A DNA stretch of 64,000 nucleotides from Dysosmobacter segnis (GCF_014297285.1 NZ_JACOQI010000006.1:1-64000), one strand, 5' to 3'. Numbered from the stretch's first letter, positions 16,359 to 26,985 are shown. A program made the numbers and translations. Notes: generated from the letters alone by a model not told the origin.

Positions 16359-17186
16359 ATGCCCACGATTATCCCCATCACCGATTTTGCCGCCCCGGAA
16401 CTGGATATTTATGCCCGGCTGACGGAAAATCAGCTTTTGAACCGGGCAAACCCGGCCAACGCCCTGTTCGTGGCGGAAAGTCCTCTGGTCATTGGCCGGG
16501 CGCTGGACGCTGGGTGTACGCCGGTATCCTTCCTGATGGAGACGAAGCACGTCAACGGCAAGGGTGCGGAGATCCTGGCCCGCTGTCCGGCAGATATTCC
16601 CGTCTACGCGGCGGAGCTGGAGGTCCTGACCCAGCTCACCGGCTTTCATCTGACCCGGGGGATGCTCTGCGCCATGCGGCGGCCGCCGCTGCCCACGGTG
16701 GAGGAGATCTGCGCCATGTCCCGGCGGATCGCCGTGCTGGAAAACGTGATGAACCCTACCAACATTGGCGCCATTTTCCGTTCTGCTGCGGCGCTGGGGA
16801 TGGACGCGGTGCTGCTGACTGCCGCCGGCAGCGACCCCCTGTACCGCCGGGCCAGCCGGGTCAGCATGGGCAACGTGTTTCTGGTGCCCTGGACCTATCT
16901 GCCCGAAGGCGTGGATTGGACGGAAACTTTGCGGCAATACGGTTTCAAGACTGCTGCCATGGCCTTGCGGGAGGACTCCATCCGTCTGAATGACCCTCAG
17001 CTTGCCCGGGAACCCAAGCTGGCGGTGGTCATGGGCACGGAAGGAGACGGGCTCGCCTCCAACACCATTGCTCACTGCGACTATACGGTGATGATTCCCA
17101 TGACTCACGGGGTGGACTCCCTGAATGTGGCGGCAGCCAGCGCCGTGGCCTTTTACCAGTTGGGGCTGATGAGCTGCCCAGAATGA
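16359..17186 (+). CDS. SpoU/TrmH-family RNA 2'-O-methyltransferase
   Basis: A 275-residue protein. The N-terminal part (FVAESPLVIGRAL) is the small RNA-binding domain; the knotted SpoU domain starts near residue 125 with motif 1 'LENVMNPTNIGAIFRSAAALG', motif 2 'AVVMGTEGDGL' and motif 3 'IPMTHGVDSLNVAAASAVAF'. It would methylate a ribose in rRNA or tRNA using S-adenosylmethionine; the target base is not predictable. AGGAGG precedes the ATG. Its stop codon lies inside a hairpin at 17181-17208 (GAATGAATATT / AATATTCATTC). Confidence 0.9.
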   Translation: MPTIIPITDFAAPELDIYARLTENQLLNRANPANALFVAESPLVIGRALDAGCTPVSFLMETKHVNGKGAEILARCPADIPVYAAELEVLTQLTGFHLTRGMLCAMRRPPLPTVEEICAMSRRIAVLENVMNPTNIGAIFRSAAALGMDAVLLTAAGSDPLYRRASRVSMGNVFLVPWTYLPEGVDWTETLRQYGFKTAAMALREDSIRLNDPQLAREPKLAVVMGTEGDGLASNTIAHCDYTVMIPMTHGVDSLNVAAASAVAFYQLGLMSCPE

Positions 17187-17257
17187 ATATTCCGCAAAAT
17201 ATTCATTCTATTATTCAAGCATTTGCCAATTCGTGAATGAATTATCTATTTTCCATG

Positions 17258-17297
17258 CAAATATGGCGTTTTTTAGCTATATCGCCATTTTTTTGCA
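17258..17297 (+). terminator. Terminator of the SpoU methyltransferase gene
   Basis: ATGGCG / CGCCAT stem with a 14-base loop, followed by TTTTTTT. It lies about 70 bases after the stop. The rest of 17187-17370 is AT-rich with nothing else I can identify. Confidence 0.6.
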
Positions 17298-17370
17298 GCA
17301 ATTCCGTCCTGTGGCTAAAGGACTTCCTCTCCAAGGTTCTGTAAACACAATTTTTTCGATCAACGGTAAA

Positions 17371-17596
17371 AAGCAGACGCAGGATAAAACCTGCTTCTGC
17401 TTGAGACTGTCGATAAAGTAGTAAATTCTCCGCGACGGTAAGGAAGGGTGTGCGCGGGAAACCCAAGAGGGGTGTCCCGCACCATTAAAATCCTAAGTTT
17501 TCAGAACTTTTATGAAGTTCTGAAAACTTGCTCAGCGGCGAGAAAAGACTTTTTCGACACGCTGAAGCAGACGCAGGATAAAACCTGCGTCTGCTT
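17371..17596 (+). repeat. Terminator-flanked dispersed element, copy 1
   Basis: Left hairpin 17371-17402 (GCAGACGCAGG / CCTGC-TCTGC), core 17403-17564 (162 bases, from GAGACTGTCGATAAAG to CGACACGCTG), right hairpin 17565-17596 followed by a T-run. Left and right hairpins are the same 32 bases except one position (CTGCTTCTG against CTGCGTCTG). The core has a GC-rich hairpin (GCGGGAAACCC / GGGTGTCCCGC) and a 15-bp AT-rich one (AAGTTTTCAGAACTT and complement). It matches copy 3 at 154 of 162 bases by hand count. No reading frame is conserved. It lies between the SpoU methyltransferase gene and the end of an XRE gene on the other strand. Confidence 0.9.
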
Positions 17597-17604
17597 TTTC
17601 GTTC

Positions 17605-18363
17605 TCAATTCACATATACCGGATATTCATAGGGCCGCAGCGCCTGAAGCTGGGCCCACCCCTGATCGCTGGCGATGATCCGGCCATCCTCCAAGGACAG
17701 GGCAAACCAGTTCAGTTCCCGGTCACAGTACAAGAAATGTTCGATTCCCGCCTGAGCGCCAAAAAATCCCGGCGCAGCAAATGTGATATTGGCGCAGTTG
17801 CTTTTCTTCTCCCAACGGATCATTGCCTGCATGCGTTCCCGACAGGTTTTCTCCACTGCGTCTATGGCAAACCGCCCAACGTAGCTCCGTCCCCAGATGC
17901 TTCTTTCCCCGGAAATCGTAACGGCTGTTTCACCGATTTTCTCTCCATCCTGCCAGATCCCAACTGTATAGGACCGCTCTACCTTTTGAAGAAACGCGCC
18001 GCTGCGATCCAAAATTCCAAAGATCACAAAGCCCGCTATCAGCAGACAGCAGAGTATCCCGAACCGGCGGCTCCAGTCCCGCCGCAGAGCGGAGCGGCTC
18101 TCCCGTATCAGCACCGTCAAAGCCGACCGGACGTCGATCTCCGCCGGTTCCTCCACCAGCCGTCCCTCCAGGAGACTTACCACCGAGCAGTGCAGCGCAT
18201 CCGCCAGCGGTTCCAGCAGAGATACATCCGGAAACCCGGCCCCCCGCTCCCATTTACTGATCGTACGGTCTGATATATGAAGCTGGTCTGCCAGCTGCTT
18301 TTGAGTCAGTCCCTGTTCCTTTCGGAGCTGTGCGATCAGCGCACCGGTATCCGTCTGCCGCAT
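17605..18363 (-). CDS. Membrane-anchored XRE-family regulator
   Basis: A 252-residue protein. Residues 5-60 are an XRE helix-turn-helix (LIAQLRKEQGLTQKQLADQLHISDRTISKWERGAGFPDVSLLEPLADAL), one membrane segment lies near 103-122 (FGILCCLLIAGFVIFGI), and about 130 residues follow outside the membrane. This layout suggests a DNA-binding protein controlled by an outside or membrane signal. Start 18363 follows AAGGGGG; a longer frame to 18426 lacks a ribosome site. Its end abuts the repeat element at 17371-17596. A similar layout appears at 62261, also beside a copy of the element. Targets are unknown. Confidence 0.8.
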   Translation of the reverse strand: MRQTDTGALIAQLRKEQGLTQKQLADQLHISDRTISKWERGAGFPDVSLLEPLADALHCSVVSLLEGRLVEEPAEIDVRSALTVLIRESRSALRRDWSRRFGILCCLLIAGFVIFGILDRSGAFLQKVERSYTVGIWQDGEKIGETAVTISGERSIWGRSYVGRFAIDAVEKTCRERMQAMIRWEKKSNCANITFAAPGFFGAQAGIEHFLYCDRELNWFALSLEDGRIIASDQGWAQLQALRPYEYPVYVN

Positions 18364-18403
18364 AACGTATCCCCCTTTGGTTTTTGCTGGTTTGATTGTA
18401 TCA

Positions 18404-18449
18404 AAAAGCCGGCACTCCCGCAACAAACGCTGCGTGGAGTGCCGGTTTT
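18404..18449 (-). terminator. Terminator of uvrA
   Basis: CCGGCACTCC / GGAGTGCCGG stem with a GC-rich loop, followed by CTTTTTG on the - strand. It overlaps the leader region of the XRE gene downstream. Confidence 0.75.
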
Positions 18450-18453
18450 CCGC

Positions 18454-21279
18454 TTAATTCAGCATCCGTTTCAGATATTGCCCCGTAAAGCTGGCGGGAC
18501 AGGCCGCCACCTCCTCCGGCGTGCCGGTGACGACGATGGTGCCGCCGCCGTCGCCCCCCTCAGGGCCAAGATCGATGAGGTGGTCGGCACACTTGATGAC
18601 ATCCAGATTGTGCTCGATGACCACCACGGTGTTCCCCGCGTCCACCAGCCGCTGGAGGACCTCCAGCAGCTTGCGCACGTCATCGGAGTGCAGGCCGGTG
18701 GTGGGCTCGTCCAGAATATAGATGGTCTTGCCGGTGGCCTGCTTGGAAAGCTCCGTAGCCAGTTTCACCCGCTGGGCCTCGCCGCCGGAGAGCTCCGTGG
18801 AGGGCTGGCCCAGCTTTACATAACCAAGGCCTACATCCTGCAAGGTTTGCAGCCGCTTTTTCAGCTTGGGCAGAGCAGAGAAGAAGTCCAGCGCCTCGTC
18901 TACCGTCATATCCAGCACATCAGCGATGTTTTTGCCCTTGTAGCGGACCTCTAAGGTCTCCCGGTTGTAGCGCTTACCCTTGCAGACCTCGCAGGGGACG
19001 AAAATATCCGGCAGGAAGTGCATTTCGATTTTCAGCAGGCCGTCGCCGGAGCAGGCTTCGCATCGGCCGCCCCGGACGTTGAAGCTGAACCGCCCCTGCC
19101 CGTAACCCCGACTTTTGGCCTCCTGTGTGGAGGCGAACAGATCCCGGATGTCGTTGAACAGGCCGGTGTAGGTGGCTGGGTTGGAGCGGGGCGTCCGCCC
19201 AATGGGACTCTGGTCGATGTTCACCACCTTGTCCAACTGCTCGATGCCCTCGATGCGGTCGCACTTGCCGGGGCGGACCTTCATCCGCATCAGCTCCGCA
19301 CCCAGGCGCTTGAACAGCACCTCGTTCACCAGAGAGCTTTTGCCGCTGCCGGACACGCCGGTGACCACCGTAAAGGTGCCCAGGGGGAACTCCACGTCGA
19401 TATGCCGGAGATTATTCTCCGACGCGCCGATGACCTTCAAAACCTTGCCGTTTCCGGGACGGCGGACAGCAGGCACCTCAATTTTCTTCTTTCCGGACAG
19501 ATACTGCCCCGTCAGGCTGTCGGGGTTGGCCATCACCTCCGCCGGGGTGCCCGCCGCCACCACCTGACCGCCGTGAACACCGGCGCCGGGGCCGATGTCG
19601 ATGAGGTAATCGGCGGAGCGCATGGTGTCCTCGTCATGCTCCACCACGATGAGACTGTTGCCCAGATCCCGGAGGTTTTTCAGCGTTGCCAGCAGCTTAT
19701 CGTTGTCCCGCTGGTGCAGCCCGATGGACGGCTCGTCTAAAATATACAGCACGCCCATCAGGCTGCTGCCGATCTGGGTAGCCAGCCGGATCCGCTGGCT
19801 CTCGCCGCCGGAGAGGGTCCCGGCGCTGCGGGCCAGCGTCAGATAGCCCAGGCCCACGGACTTCAAAAAGCCCAGCCGGGAGCGAATTTCTTTCAGGATT
19901 CGATCCGCGATCAGCATTTGCTGCTCCGTCAGTGTCAGGCCGTCCATCCACACGAGAGCGTCCTCTACGGAGAGGGTGGTGAACTCATAGATGTTCTTCT
20001 CTCCCACCGTGACCGCCAGGGATTCCTTCCGCAGACGGCGGCCCTGACAGTCCGGACAGGGGCACTCGCTCATCAGCTCCTCCAGCTCCTTCCGGCTGGC
20101 ATCGGACTGGGTCTCCTTATAGCGGCGCTCAATGTTGTTGCAGATGCCCTCAAAGGCCTGCTTCAGAACGCCCTTGCCCCGGGGCTGGTCATAGTGCAGC
20201 TCCAGTGTCTCCCCCTTGGTGCCGTAGAGGATGATGTTTTTCGCCTCATCGCTGAGACTGTTCCACGGCTCCGTCAGGGAAAACTTGTACTTTTTGCTCA
20301 AAGCGTCGAAGTACATCCGGGAAATGCCGTCCCCCCGGATGTTGTTCCAGCCGCTGGCCTGAATCGCCCCGTCCAAAATGGACTTTCCCCCATCCTGGAT
20401 CATGAGGGCGGGGTCGGCCTTTAACTGGTTCCCCAGACCGGTACAGGTGGGGCAGGCGCCGAAGGGATTGTTGAAGGAGAACATCCGGGGGGTCAGCTCC
20501 TCCATGGAGATACCGCAGTCCTCGCAGGCGTAGTTCTGGGAGAAGGAGAGATCCTTTTCCTCCCGCAGAAGGTTGACGATCACCAGTCCGCCGGAGAGCT
20601 TGGCGGCGGTCTCCACGCTGTCCGTCAGCCGTTGGCGGATGTCAGGCCGGATAATGAGTCGGTCCACGATGATCTCGATGGAGTGCTTTTTGTTCTTCTC
20701 CAGCTTGATCTCCTCGTCCAGTTCGTAGAGGCTGCCGTCCACTCTGGCCCGGACATAGCCGGAGCGCTTGGCATCCTCAAACACCTTGGCGTGTTCGCCC
20801 TTTTTGCCCCGGATCACCGGAGCCATCACCTGAATTCGCGTTCCCTCCGGCAACGCCAGCACCTGATCGATGATCTGGTCGATGGTCTGCTGGCGGATCT
20901 CCTTGCCGCAGTTGGGGCAGTGGGGCGTACCCGCTCTGGCCCACAGCAGACGGAGATAATCGTAGATCTCCGTCACGGTGCCCACGGTGGACCGGGGGTT
21001 TTTGCTGGTGGTTTTCTGGTCGATGGAGATAGCGGGGCTGAGGCCCTCGATATAGTCCACATCCGGTTTGTCCATCTGGCCCAGAAACATCCGGGCGTAG
21101 GACGAAAGGCTCTCCACATACCGTCGCTGGCCCTCGGCGTAGACCGTGTCGAAGGCCAGAGAGGATTTTCCGCTGCCGGATACACCGGTCATCACCACCA
21201 GCTTGTCCCGGGGAATGGTGACGTCGATATTTTTCAGGTTATTGGCCCGGGCACCTTTTACAATGATATTTTCCTGCAT
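18454..21279 (-). CDS. uvrA: Excinuclease ABC subunit A
   Basis: A 941-residue damage-recognition ATPase of nucleotide excision repair; a UvrA dimer finds damage and loads UvrB. Two ABC modules are visible with Walker [14 protein letters not shown] near residue 33 and [13 protein letters not shown] near 645. Signature motifs [12 protein letters not shown] and [12 protein letters not shown] and zinc-finger pairs such as [12 protein letters not shown] are also present. Length is normal. It has its own promoter 75 bases upstream and terminator. uvrB lies about 2 kb away on the same strand but in a separate unit. Confidence 0.98.
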   Translation of the reverse strand: MQENIIVKGARANNLKNIDVTIPRDKLVVMTGVSGSGKSSLAFDTVYAEGQRRYVESLSSYARMFLGQMDKPDVDYIEGLSPAISIDQKTTSKNPRSTVGTVTEIYDYLRLLWARAGTPHCPNCGKEIRQQTIDQIIDQVLALPEGTRIQVMAPVIRGKKGEHAKVFEDAKRSGYVRARVDGSLYELDEEIKLEKNKKHSIEIIVDRLIIRPDIRQRLTDSVETAAKLSGGLVIVNLLREEKDLSFSQNYACEDCGISMEELTPRMFSFNNPFGACPTCTGLGNQLKADPALMIQDGGKSILDGAIQASGWNNIRGDGISRMYFDALSKKYKFSLTEPWNSLSDEAKNIILYGTKGETLELHYDQPRGKGVLKQAFEGICNNIERRYKETQSDASRKELEELMSECPCPDCQGRRLRKESLAVTVGEKNIYEFTTLSVEDALVWMDGLTLTEQQMLIADRILKEIRSRLGFLKSVGLGYLTLARSAGTLSGGESQRIRLATQIGSSLMGVLYILDEPSIGLHQRDNDKLLATLKNLRDLGNSLIVVEHDEDTMRSADYLIDIGPGAGVHGGQVVAAGTPAEVMANPDSLTGQYLSGKKKIEVPAVRRPGNGKVLKVIGASENNLRHIDVEFPLGTFTVVTGVSGSGKSSLVNEVLFKRLGAELMRMKVRPGKCDRIEGIEQLDKVVNIDQSPIGRTPRSNPATYTGLFNDIRDLFASTQEAKSRGYGQGRFSFNVRGGRCEACSGDGLLKIEMHFLPDIFVPCEVCKGKRYNRETLEVRYKGKNIADVLDMTVDEALDFFSALPKLKKRLQTLQDVGLGYVKLGQPSTELSGGEAQRVKLATELSKQATGKTIYILDEPTTGLHSDDVRKLLEVLQRLVDAGNTVVVIEHNLDVIKCADHLIDLGPEGGDGGGTIVVTGTPEEVAACPASFTGQYLKRMLN

Positions 21280-21330
21280 GATCTGCTTTTCCGCTCCTGT
21301 TTCATGTAGTCAAAACCGGTTTTCGGTCAT

Positions 21331-21359
21331 AGCATACACAAACCATTTTTTAATGTCAA
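21331..21359 (-). promoter_or_regulatory. Sigma-A promoter of uvrA
   Basis: On the - strand TTGACA (21359-21354), 17-base spacer, TATGCT (21336-21331). I see no LexA-type box (GAAC-N4-GTTC) near it. Confidence 0.75.
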
Positions 21360-21406
21360 CTATGCGTTTAAATCTGCAAAAACGACATTTTTTTAAACTT
21401 TTATAT

Positions 21407-21892
21407 TCATTCCGCAGTGACGTCCGCCGTCTGAGCCCCCAGCAGGGCAATGAGGTCCGCCGGGGCCACCTCCACCTGCGCGCCGATCTTTCCGGCGGAG
21501 ACGCAGATGGTGTCGAACAGCTCCGCCGTCTCGTGGAACACCGTGGGGAACTGCTTTTTCATGCCCACCGGAGAACAGCCGCCGTGGACATAGCCCGTCA
21601 GGGGCAGCAGCTCCTTTTGAGGCAGCATGGCGATGGATTTCTCCCCCACCGCCTTGGCTGCCTTTTTCAGATCCAGATTTTCCGCCACCGGAATGTCGAA
21701 CACATAGTATCCGCCGCCGGCGCCCTTTGTCACCAGGGTCTTGAACACCTGCTCCGGGTCCTGATTCAGATACGCCGCCACGGAGACACCGTCCACCGGG
21801 CCGTCCGCCGGGTACTCATGGGGCGTGTAGGCGATCTTCTTCTGCTCCAGCGTCCGCATGACGTTGGTTTTTTCTTCCTTGTGCTTGGACAC
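21407..21892 (-). CDS. YbaK/EbsC-family Cys-tRNA(Pro) deacylase
   Basis: A 161-residue protein of the YbaK editing family ([15 protein letters not shown]..., [42 protein letters not shown]). Members hydrolyse Cys wrongly attached to tRNA-Pro; the conserved Lys in FKTLV and the GGxSP segment are present. GTG at 21892 is chosen because AGAGGTG lies just before it. It is 12 bases downstream of the TraX-like gene, so the two are probably cotranscribed. Confidence 0.88.
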   Translation of the reverse strand: MSKHKEEKTNVMRTLEQKKIAYTPHEYPADGPVDGVSVAAYLNQDPEQVFKTLVTKGAGGGYYVFDIPVAENLDLKKAAKAVGEKSIAMLPQKELLPLTGYVHGGCSPVGMKKQFPTVFHETAELFDTICVSAGKIGAQVEVAPADLIALLGAQTADVTAE

Positions 21893-21904
21893 AGATCTCA
21901 CCTC

Positions 21905-22645
21905 TTACAAATACATCCGCAGCAATGCCAGGATCAGCATGTGGGCGGGATAAAAAGCGTAGCAGGCATACTGGATGGCCTTATTGTGAGCGCCCTGTCT
22001 GCCGTTATACAGCCAAATGGGGATCAGGGCCAGCAGCGCCAAGCCCTGCTCCGGGAATTCCAAGGTCCAGCTCCCCAGCGTCAGGGGGATGGTCATGCCC
22101 CCCAGCAGTTTGCAGTTCAGGAAGGCCAGTCCCGCCACCTCGCCGATCCAGCCGTGAGGGATCTGGCGGCAGAGGTAGAAGATCAGCACCGTGACCACGC
22201 CGCTGCCGTAGTAATCCACCATGCCGATCGTTCCCAGGAAATAACCCACGGGCAGGCTCAAAACGGCGGCGAGGATATACATCCCCATCCCTTTGCTCCG
22301 GACCTTTTCCAGCCCCAGCATCAGCAGAAGGGCGATGAAGAAGGTGAACATCACGTTCTGATGGAAGGGGAACACAGGGGAGGAGTAGTACAGGTAGTTA
22401 AAGGGGATCTCAGAGATCAGGGCAAAGACCAGCATCCGCAGCAGGTATTTTTTCCGGTCATGGGTCCGCTGAAAGCCCTCCGCCACCTGAAAGGCAAAAA
22501 TGGGGAAAGCGATGCGGCCCACCGCCGTCAGCCACATGACGCCGGGCAGCACCGTGGCCCACAGGTGGTCGCAGAGCATGAGGGCCATGGCCAGCAGTTT
22601 TAAGGTCAGGCTGTCCAGACACCCCTTGGTTTTTGTGTGTTCCAT
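21905..22645 (-). CDS. TraX-family membrane protein
   Basis: A 246-residue protein with about eight membrane segments and the TraX pattern ([58 protein letters not shown] at the end). In F plasmids TraX acetylates pilin; in Firmicutes chromosomes this family is common and its substrate unknown, most likely an acyl transfer at the envelope. ATG 22645 has AAAGGA ahead of it; the longer frame to 22729 does not. Nothing near it indicates conjugation. Confidence 0.85.
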   Translation of the reverse strand: MEHTKTKGCLDSLTLKLLAMALMLCDHLWATVLPGVMWLTAVGRIAFPIFAFQVAEGFQRTHDRKKYLLRMLVFALISEIPFNYLYYSSPVFPFHQNVMFTFFIALLLMLGLEKVRSKGMGMYILAAVLSLPVGYFLGTIGMVDYYGSGVVTVLIFYLCRQIPHGWIGEVAGLAFLNCKLLGGMTIPLTLGSWTLEFPEQGLALLALIPIWLYNGRQGAHNKAIQYACYAFYPAHMLILALLRMYL

Positions 22646-22744
22646 AGTATGTTTTCCTTTGCAATGTTTTTTGTGTTTTTCTGTATGTAAAATGCCCGTT
22701 CGGACATACATTTGTCTGTTTTGGGTCACCCCGTTTTCAGTCGG

Positions 22745-23503
22745 CTACGGCAGCGCCCGCAGGGCGATGATGTACCCAATGAGAATCAAAAAGGGATAAA
22801 TGCACCAGCCCGCCCGCTGCATTTCCAGATAGAAGTCCGACGGCTCCGGGTCCTTCACGTCGCACATATGCTGCCAGCGGAACAGGGCCAATGGGTATGC
22901 GGCGTCCAGCGCCAGCAGGCCGGAAAACAGCAGCATGGTGAAATACAGCATCCAGCTGCCCCGGCTCACCAGCTGCGGCCCACGGGCAAAGCTGAGAATC
23001 GTCCCTCTATCCGTTTCATAATGCTCCCAGTAATCGTCTCCAGCAGTGCTGCTATAGGAAACGGACATGGTAAAGGGATCCCAGTTCCCGTCCAGATCGT
23101 ACCATCCCATGTCGTGCTCCGCCGTATAGCCGCCCTCAAAAAGGAGCTGACCGTTCCGGGTGATTCGGATGTGCTCCACCGGTCCCAGCTGGTCCGCCTG
23201 AATGGGCGGCAGGCCGGTCTCCACCACGCACTCGTCACGGACGCGGTCCCCGACCTGAACCTCCACCGCCGTCCGCTGTTCATCGGGGCAGTCCGTCACG
23301 GTGATCTTCACCCGCTCACCCTGAATCTTCCCGGCGTAGACCGTCGCGGCGGGGTCATCGGCCTGTGCCGACACCCGCAGGAAACCCTCTTCAAATTTCA
23401 CGCCCTCAAGTCTGTGAAATACAAACGTCAGAATGGCGAAGGCCACCGCCATAGCCGCAACGGAGATCAGGACGACCTTTTGCAAAACAGAGCGTTTTTC
23501 CAT
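22745..23503 (-). CDS. Unknown membrane protein with extracellular domain
   Basis: A 252-residue protein: a membrane segment at about 9-29, an extracytoplasmic region of about 150 residues (beta-rich, with 'HIRITRNGQLLFEGGYTAEHDMGWYD'), and two more membrane segments at about 183-203 and 228-248. I do not recognise the family. AGGAGG precedes the ATG. It is followed by the TraX-like gene after about 100 bases and may share a transcript with it. Confidence 0.6.
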   Translation of the reverse strand: MEKRSVLQKVVLISVAAMAVAFAILTFVFHRLEGVKFEEGFLRVSAQADDPAATVYAGKIQGERVKITVTDCPDEQRTAVEVQVGDRVRDECVVETGLPPIQADQLGPVEHIRITRNGQLLFEGGYTAEHDMGWYDLDGNWDPFTMSVSYSSTAGDDYWEHYETDRGTILSFARGPQLVSRGSWMLYFTMLLFSGLLALDAAYPLALFRWQHMCDVKDPEPSDFYLEMQRAGWCIYPFLILIGYIIALRALP

Positions 23504-23581
23504 ATATACCTCCTGTATTTTTCTGATTGTTTTATACGGCTCGTTTTCGGTCTTGGCGCATTTTCTCTTGAAATCTGTCCG

Positions 23582-25552
23582 CTATTTGCCGCCCCGCAGC
23601 TCGATGATGCGGTCACGCAGCACGGCGGCATACTCGAATTCCAGCAGCTTGCTGGCCTCCTTCATCTCCTGCTCCAACTTGGCGATCTCCGCCGTCCGCT
23701 CCGCCTCCGTCAGCTTTTTGGGCTTGCCCTTGGCCTTGTGTCCGGCGTCCTCGCTCTTGGAGATCTCCAGAATTTCCCGGACGTCCTTGATGATGGTTTT
23801 CGGCACGATGCCGTGGGCCTTGTTGTAAGCGTCCTGAATTTTCCGGCGGCGCTCCGTCTCGTCCATCGCCGCCCGCATGGAGGGTGTGACGGTATCGGCG
23901 TAGAGGATCACCAGACCCTCCGCGTTCCGGGCCGCCCGGCCAATGGTCTGGATGAGGGACGTCTCGCTGCGGAGGAAGCCCTCCTTGTCGGCGTCCAATA
24001 CCGCCACCAGAGAGACCTCCGGCAAGTCCAAACCCTCCCGCAGGAGGTTGATGCCCACCAGCACGTCGAACTCGCCCAGCCGCAGATCCCGGATGATCTC
24101 CATCCGCTCGATGGTGGCTACGTCAGCGTGCATATACCGTACCCGGATGCTGTTGGCCCGGAAAAACTCCGTCAGATCCTCCGCCATCTTTTTCGTGAGA
24201 GTTGTCACCAGCACACGCTCGTTCCGCTTGGCCCGGGCGCGGATCTCCTCCATCAGATCGTCGATCTGGCCCTCCACCGGGCGCACCTCCACCCGGGGGT
24301 CCAGCAGTCCGGTGGGGCGGATGACCTGCTCCACGATGTTGTCCGCCCGCTCCCGCTCGTAGGGCCCCGGCGTGGCGGAGACGAACACCGCCTGACCGAT
24401 GCGGCTCTCAAATTCCTCGAATTTCAGAGGCCGGTTGTCGAAGGCGCAGGGCAGGCGGAAGCCGTACCGCACCAGCGATTCCTTTCTGGCCCGATCGCCG
24501 TTGTACATGGCCCGGACCTGAGGCAGCGTCACATGGCTCTCGTCCACAAACAGCAGGAAATCATCAGGAAAGAAGTCCAGCAGGGTCATAGGGGCGCTGC
24601 CCGCCGGACGGTCGGAAATGATCCGGGAATAGTTCTCGATGCCGGAGCAATATCCCATTTCCCGCATCATTTCCATGTCATATTCCGTCCGCTGGCGGAT
24701 GCGCTGGGCCTCTACCAGCATCTCATTGTCATTGAAATATTTTACCTGATCCTCCAACTCCGTTCGGATCTGGCCCAAGGCCCTGTCCATCTTCTCCTTG
24801 GTGGTGACATAGTGGCTGGCGGGGTAGATGGCCACATGGTTCAGCACCCGGTTCACCGTGCCGGTGAGGGGGTGAAAATCGGAGATCCGGTCGATCTCGT
24901 CCCCGAAGAACTCCACCCGGATGGCGTGGTCCTTATAGTAGGCGGGGTAGATCTCCACCGTGTCCCCCCGCACCCGGAAGCGGTTCCGCTCAAAGGCCAC
25001 GTCATTCCGCTCGTAACGGTTCTCCACCAGACGTCGCAGCAGCTCGTCCCGGTCCCACTCCGCCCCCTGACGCAGAGAGATCACCATCTGGGCGAAGTCA
25101 TCCGGCTCGCCCAAGCCGTAAATGCAGGACACGGAGGACACCACGATCACGTCCCGCCGCTCCAACAGGGCACAGGTAGCGGACAGCCGCAGGCGGTCGA
25201 TCTCATCATTGGTAGATGCGTCCTTGGCAATATAGGTATCCGTGTGGGGGATATAGGCCTCCGGCTGGTAGTAATCGTAGTAGGAGACAAAATACTCCAC
25301 GGCGTTGTTGGGGAAAAACTCCTTGAATTCCGCACAAAGCTGGGCTGCCAGTGTTTTATTGTGGGCCAGCACCAGCGTAGGCCGCTGGACCTTCTCAATG
25401 ACCTTGGCCATGGTGTAGGTCTTGCCGGAGCCGGTGACGCCTAACAAGACCTGCTCCTTCAAGCCGTTTTCGATGCCCGCCGCCAGTGCGTCGATGGCCT
25501 CCGGCTGGTCGCCGGATGGCTGATAAGGGGATACTACTTCAAATTTCGGCAT
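23582..25552 (-). CDS. uvrB: Excinuclease ABC subunit B
   Basis: A 656-residue helicase-like protein that verifies DNA damage and recruits UvrC. Walker [15 protein letters not shown] is near residue 37, the beta-hairpin region '[12 protein letters not shown]' near 93, DESH near 338, helicase motif VI '[12 protein letters not shown]' near 540, and the C-terminal UVR domain '[21 protein letters not shown]' which binds UvrC. Start 25552 has GGAGAG ahead; a longer frame exists but overlaps the upstream gene. It is 19 bases after the acetyltransferase gene, probably in the radC-GNAT-uvrB unit. Confidence 0.98.
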   Translation of the reverse strand: MPKFEVVSPYQPSGDQPEAIDALAAGIENGLKEQVLLGVTGSGKTYTMAKVIEKVQRPTLVLAHNKTLAAQLCAEFKEFFPNNAVEYFVSYYDYYQPEAYIPHTDTYIAKDASTNDEIDRLRLSATCALLERRDVIVVSSVSCIYGLGEPDDFAQMVISLRQGAEWDRDELLRRLVENRYERNDVAFERNRFRVRGDTVEIYPAYYKDHAIRVEFFGDEIDRISDFHPLTGTVNRVLNHVAIYPASHYVTTKEKMDRALGQIRTELEDQVKYFNDNEMLVEAQRIRQRTEYDMEMMREMGYCSGIENYSRIISDRPAGSAPMTLLDFFPDDFLLFVDESHVTLPQVRAMYNGDRARKESLVRYGFRLPCAFDNRPLKFEEFESRIGQAVFVSATPGPYERERADNIVEQVIRPTGLLDPRVEVRPVEGQIDDLMEEIRARAKRNERVLVTTLTKKMAEDLTEFFRANSIRVRYMHADVATIERMEIIRDLRLGEFDVLVGINLLREGLDLPEVSLVAVLDADKEGFLRSETSLIQTIGRAARNAEGLVILYADTVTPSMRAAMDETERRRKIQDAYNKAHGIVPKTIIKDVREILEISKSEDAGHKAKGKPKKLTEAERTAEIAKLEQEMKEASKLLEFEYAAVLRDRIIELRGGK

Positions 25553-25571
25553 AGCCGTCTCTCCATCACAT

Positions 25572-26027
25572 TCAAATCTGCCCGCCGGTGTGGCTGTTCC
25601 AAAATGCCTCACGGGTCAGGCGCATGGGCGTTACCGTGCCCCGATAAAAGGAAAAGGGCGCGCCGGTGGTCTCCGCGCCGAATTTTTTCAGGATATGCAC
25701 CGTGGTATCCCGGGCCTCCATGGTGACCTCCCGGATGTCCTGCGCAAAAATGTCCGTCAGGGCCGTTTCCAGCAGCGCGGTCCCAACATGACGCCCCCGC
25801 AGTTCCGGGGAGATGACGAAGCGGCCCATGTGCCATGCGTCGTCCTCCCAATACAGGGCCACGCCACCCAGAAGTGTCCCGTCCTCCTCCACGCACCACC
25901 ACTGAGGGCGGTTTTCCGGCGGCAGCGGGGTCAGCGCCCGGGGGATCTCCTGTTCCGTTTCAAAAATCTGGCCCGCCAGAGCCACCAGCCGCTCCGTGTC
26001 GGCCTCCCGTCCACGCCGGATCTGCAT
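25572..26027 (-). CDS. GNAT-family N-acetyltransferase
   Basis: A 151-residue protein with the acetyl-CoA-binding motif A '[23 protein letters not shown]' at about residues 68-90 and a GNAT-like N-terminus ([15 protein letters not shown]). The substrate cannot be predicted. GGGGGAGAG precedes the ATG. It lies between radC and uvrB; no direct role in repair is implied. Confidence 0.85.
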   Translation of the reverse strand: MQIRRGREADTERLVALAGQIFETEQEIPRALTPLPPENRPQWWCVEEDGTLLGGVALYWEDDAWHMGRFVISPELRGRHVGTALLETALTDIFAQDIREVTMEARDTTVHILKKFGAETTGAPFSFYRGTVTPMRLTREAFWNSHTGGQI

Positions 26028-26147
26028 GGTTCTCTCCCCCTTCGCAAAGACAGTCTGTGGCTCTCCCCGTTTCCCGGTTATTCTACCACAGCTTTTCTAA
26101 AATTTCAAACGCTTGTTCTATTGCGTTGTCTACAGGGAGCCGCCCGG

Positions 26148-26840
26148 TCACAGGTGCTCCCATGAGGTCAGGTAGCCACTCTGGGCCATGGATACAAAAT
26201 CGTCATCCGCCACGATGATGTGGTCCGCCAATGCAACGCCGATGGTCTGCAAGGCTTGCGCCGCGCGGGTGGTGGCAGCGCAGTCATCGTCCGAGGGCAG
26301 CGCGATGCCGCTGGGATGATTATGTGCCAGGATCACCGTACTGGCAGAGGTGAGGATGGCATTCTCCACCACCTTTCGGATGTCCAGTGCGGCGGAGGAC
26401 GCCCCGCCGTCGTTGAGCCGCTTGCAGGCTAACAGCTTGCCCTTTCGATCCAGGCACAATTCGTAAACGATCTCGTGGGTCTCCCCGGCGTACCGTTCCA
26501 GCAAGTAGGCGCCCACAGTTTCCACATCTGTCATGGGACAGCTCTGAACAGCGTCCGCCAGGCGGGCCTTGCGGCCGATCTGCCCCGCCACCTTCAGCAG
26601 CACCGCTGCGCTCTCGCCGATGCCCTCCACTTTTTTCAGATCCTCCGCCGGGGCTGACAGCACGGCGGTCAGGGAGCCGTAGCGATCCATGAGCCGGTGG
26701 GCGATGGGGTTGGTGTCCTGCCGGGGGATGGCGTAATACAGCAAAAGCTCCAACGCTTCGTGATCCGCGAAGCCCTCCAGCCCGCTTTTCAGAAAACGCT
26801 GCCGCATTTTTTCACGATGTCCCTGATGGATATTTTCCAT
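26148..26840 (-). CDS. radC: RadC-family JAMM-domain protein
   Basis: A 230-residue protein with an N-terminal helix-hairpin-helix region (LKKVEGIGESAAVLLK, about 69-84) and a C-terminal MPN/JAMM domain. The metal motif HxHx7SxxD is intact as His173, His175, Ser183 and Asp186 (AHNHPSGIALPSDDD), with an acidic partner upstream. Its role in repair is unsettled in this family. An extended -10 (TGCTATAAT, - strand, about 26908-26901) lies 60 bases upstream, close behind the spore protein terminator. Confidence 0.9.
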   Translation of the reverse strand: MENIHQGHREKMRQRFLKSGLEGFADHEALELLLYYAIPRQDTNPIAHRLMDRYGSLTAVLSAPAEDLKKVEGIGESAAVLLKVAGQIGRKARLADAVQSCPMTDVETVGAYLLERYAGETHEIVYELCLDRKGKLLACKRLNDGGASSAALDIRKVVENAILTSASTVILAHNHPSGIALPSDDDCAATTRAAQALQTIGVALADHIIVADDDFVSMAQSGYLTSWEHL

Positions 26841-26918
26841 ACGAATCCCTCCCCCGGACCGTTTCTTTTGCCGGAAATCAGAACAAGTAAGTAACGTGGT
26901 ATTATAGCATATCCTGTG

Positions 26919-26958
26919 AAAAAAAGGAAGAGCGGACAGCCGTCCGCTCTTCCTTTTT
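26919..26958 (-). terminator. Terminator of the spore protein gene
   Basis: AAAAAGGAAGAGCGGAC / GTCCGCTCTTCCTTTTT perfect 17-bp stem with a tiny loop, ending 28 bases from the stop codon. Confidence 0.85.
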
Positions 26959-26985
26959 CCAGAGAAGTTCCTTCTGCGCAGACGC

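Noticed and set aside
17371..17596. CRISPR array
   Set aside because: The repeated hairpins occur only twice per locus, 162 bases apart, and differ between loci. No spacers and no cas genes are present.
17371..17596. Group II intron or insertion sequence
   Set aside because: Insertion after terminators recalls group IIC introns, but the core is only 162 bases, has no domain V-like stem that I can recognise and encodes nothing.
18404..21359. LexA control of uvrA
   Set aside because: No GAAC-N4-GTTC-type box near the promoter at 21331-21359.
21905..22645. Conjugation locus around the TraX-like gene
   Set aside because: TraX-family genes are common on Firmicutes chromosomes; no relaxase, coupling protein or type IV secretion gene is nearby.
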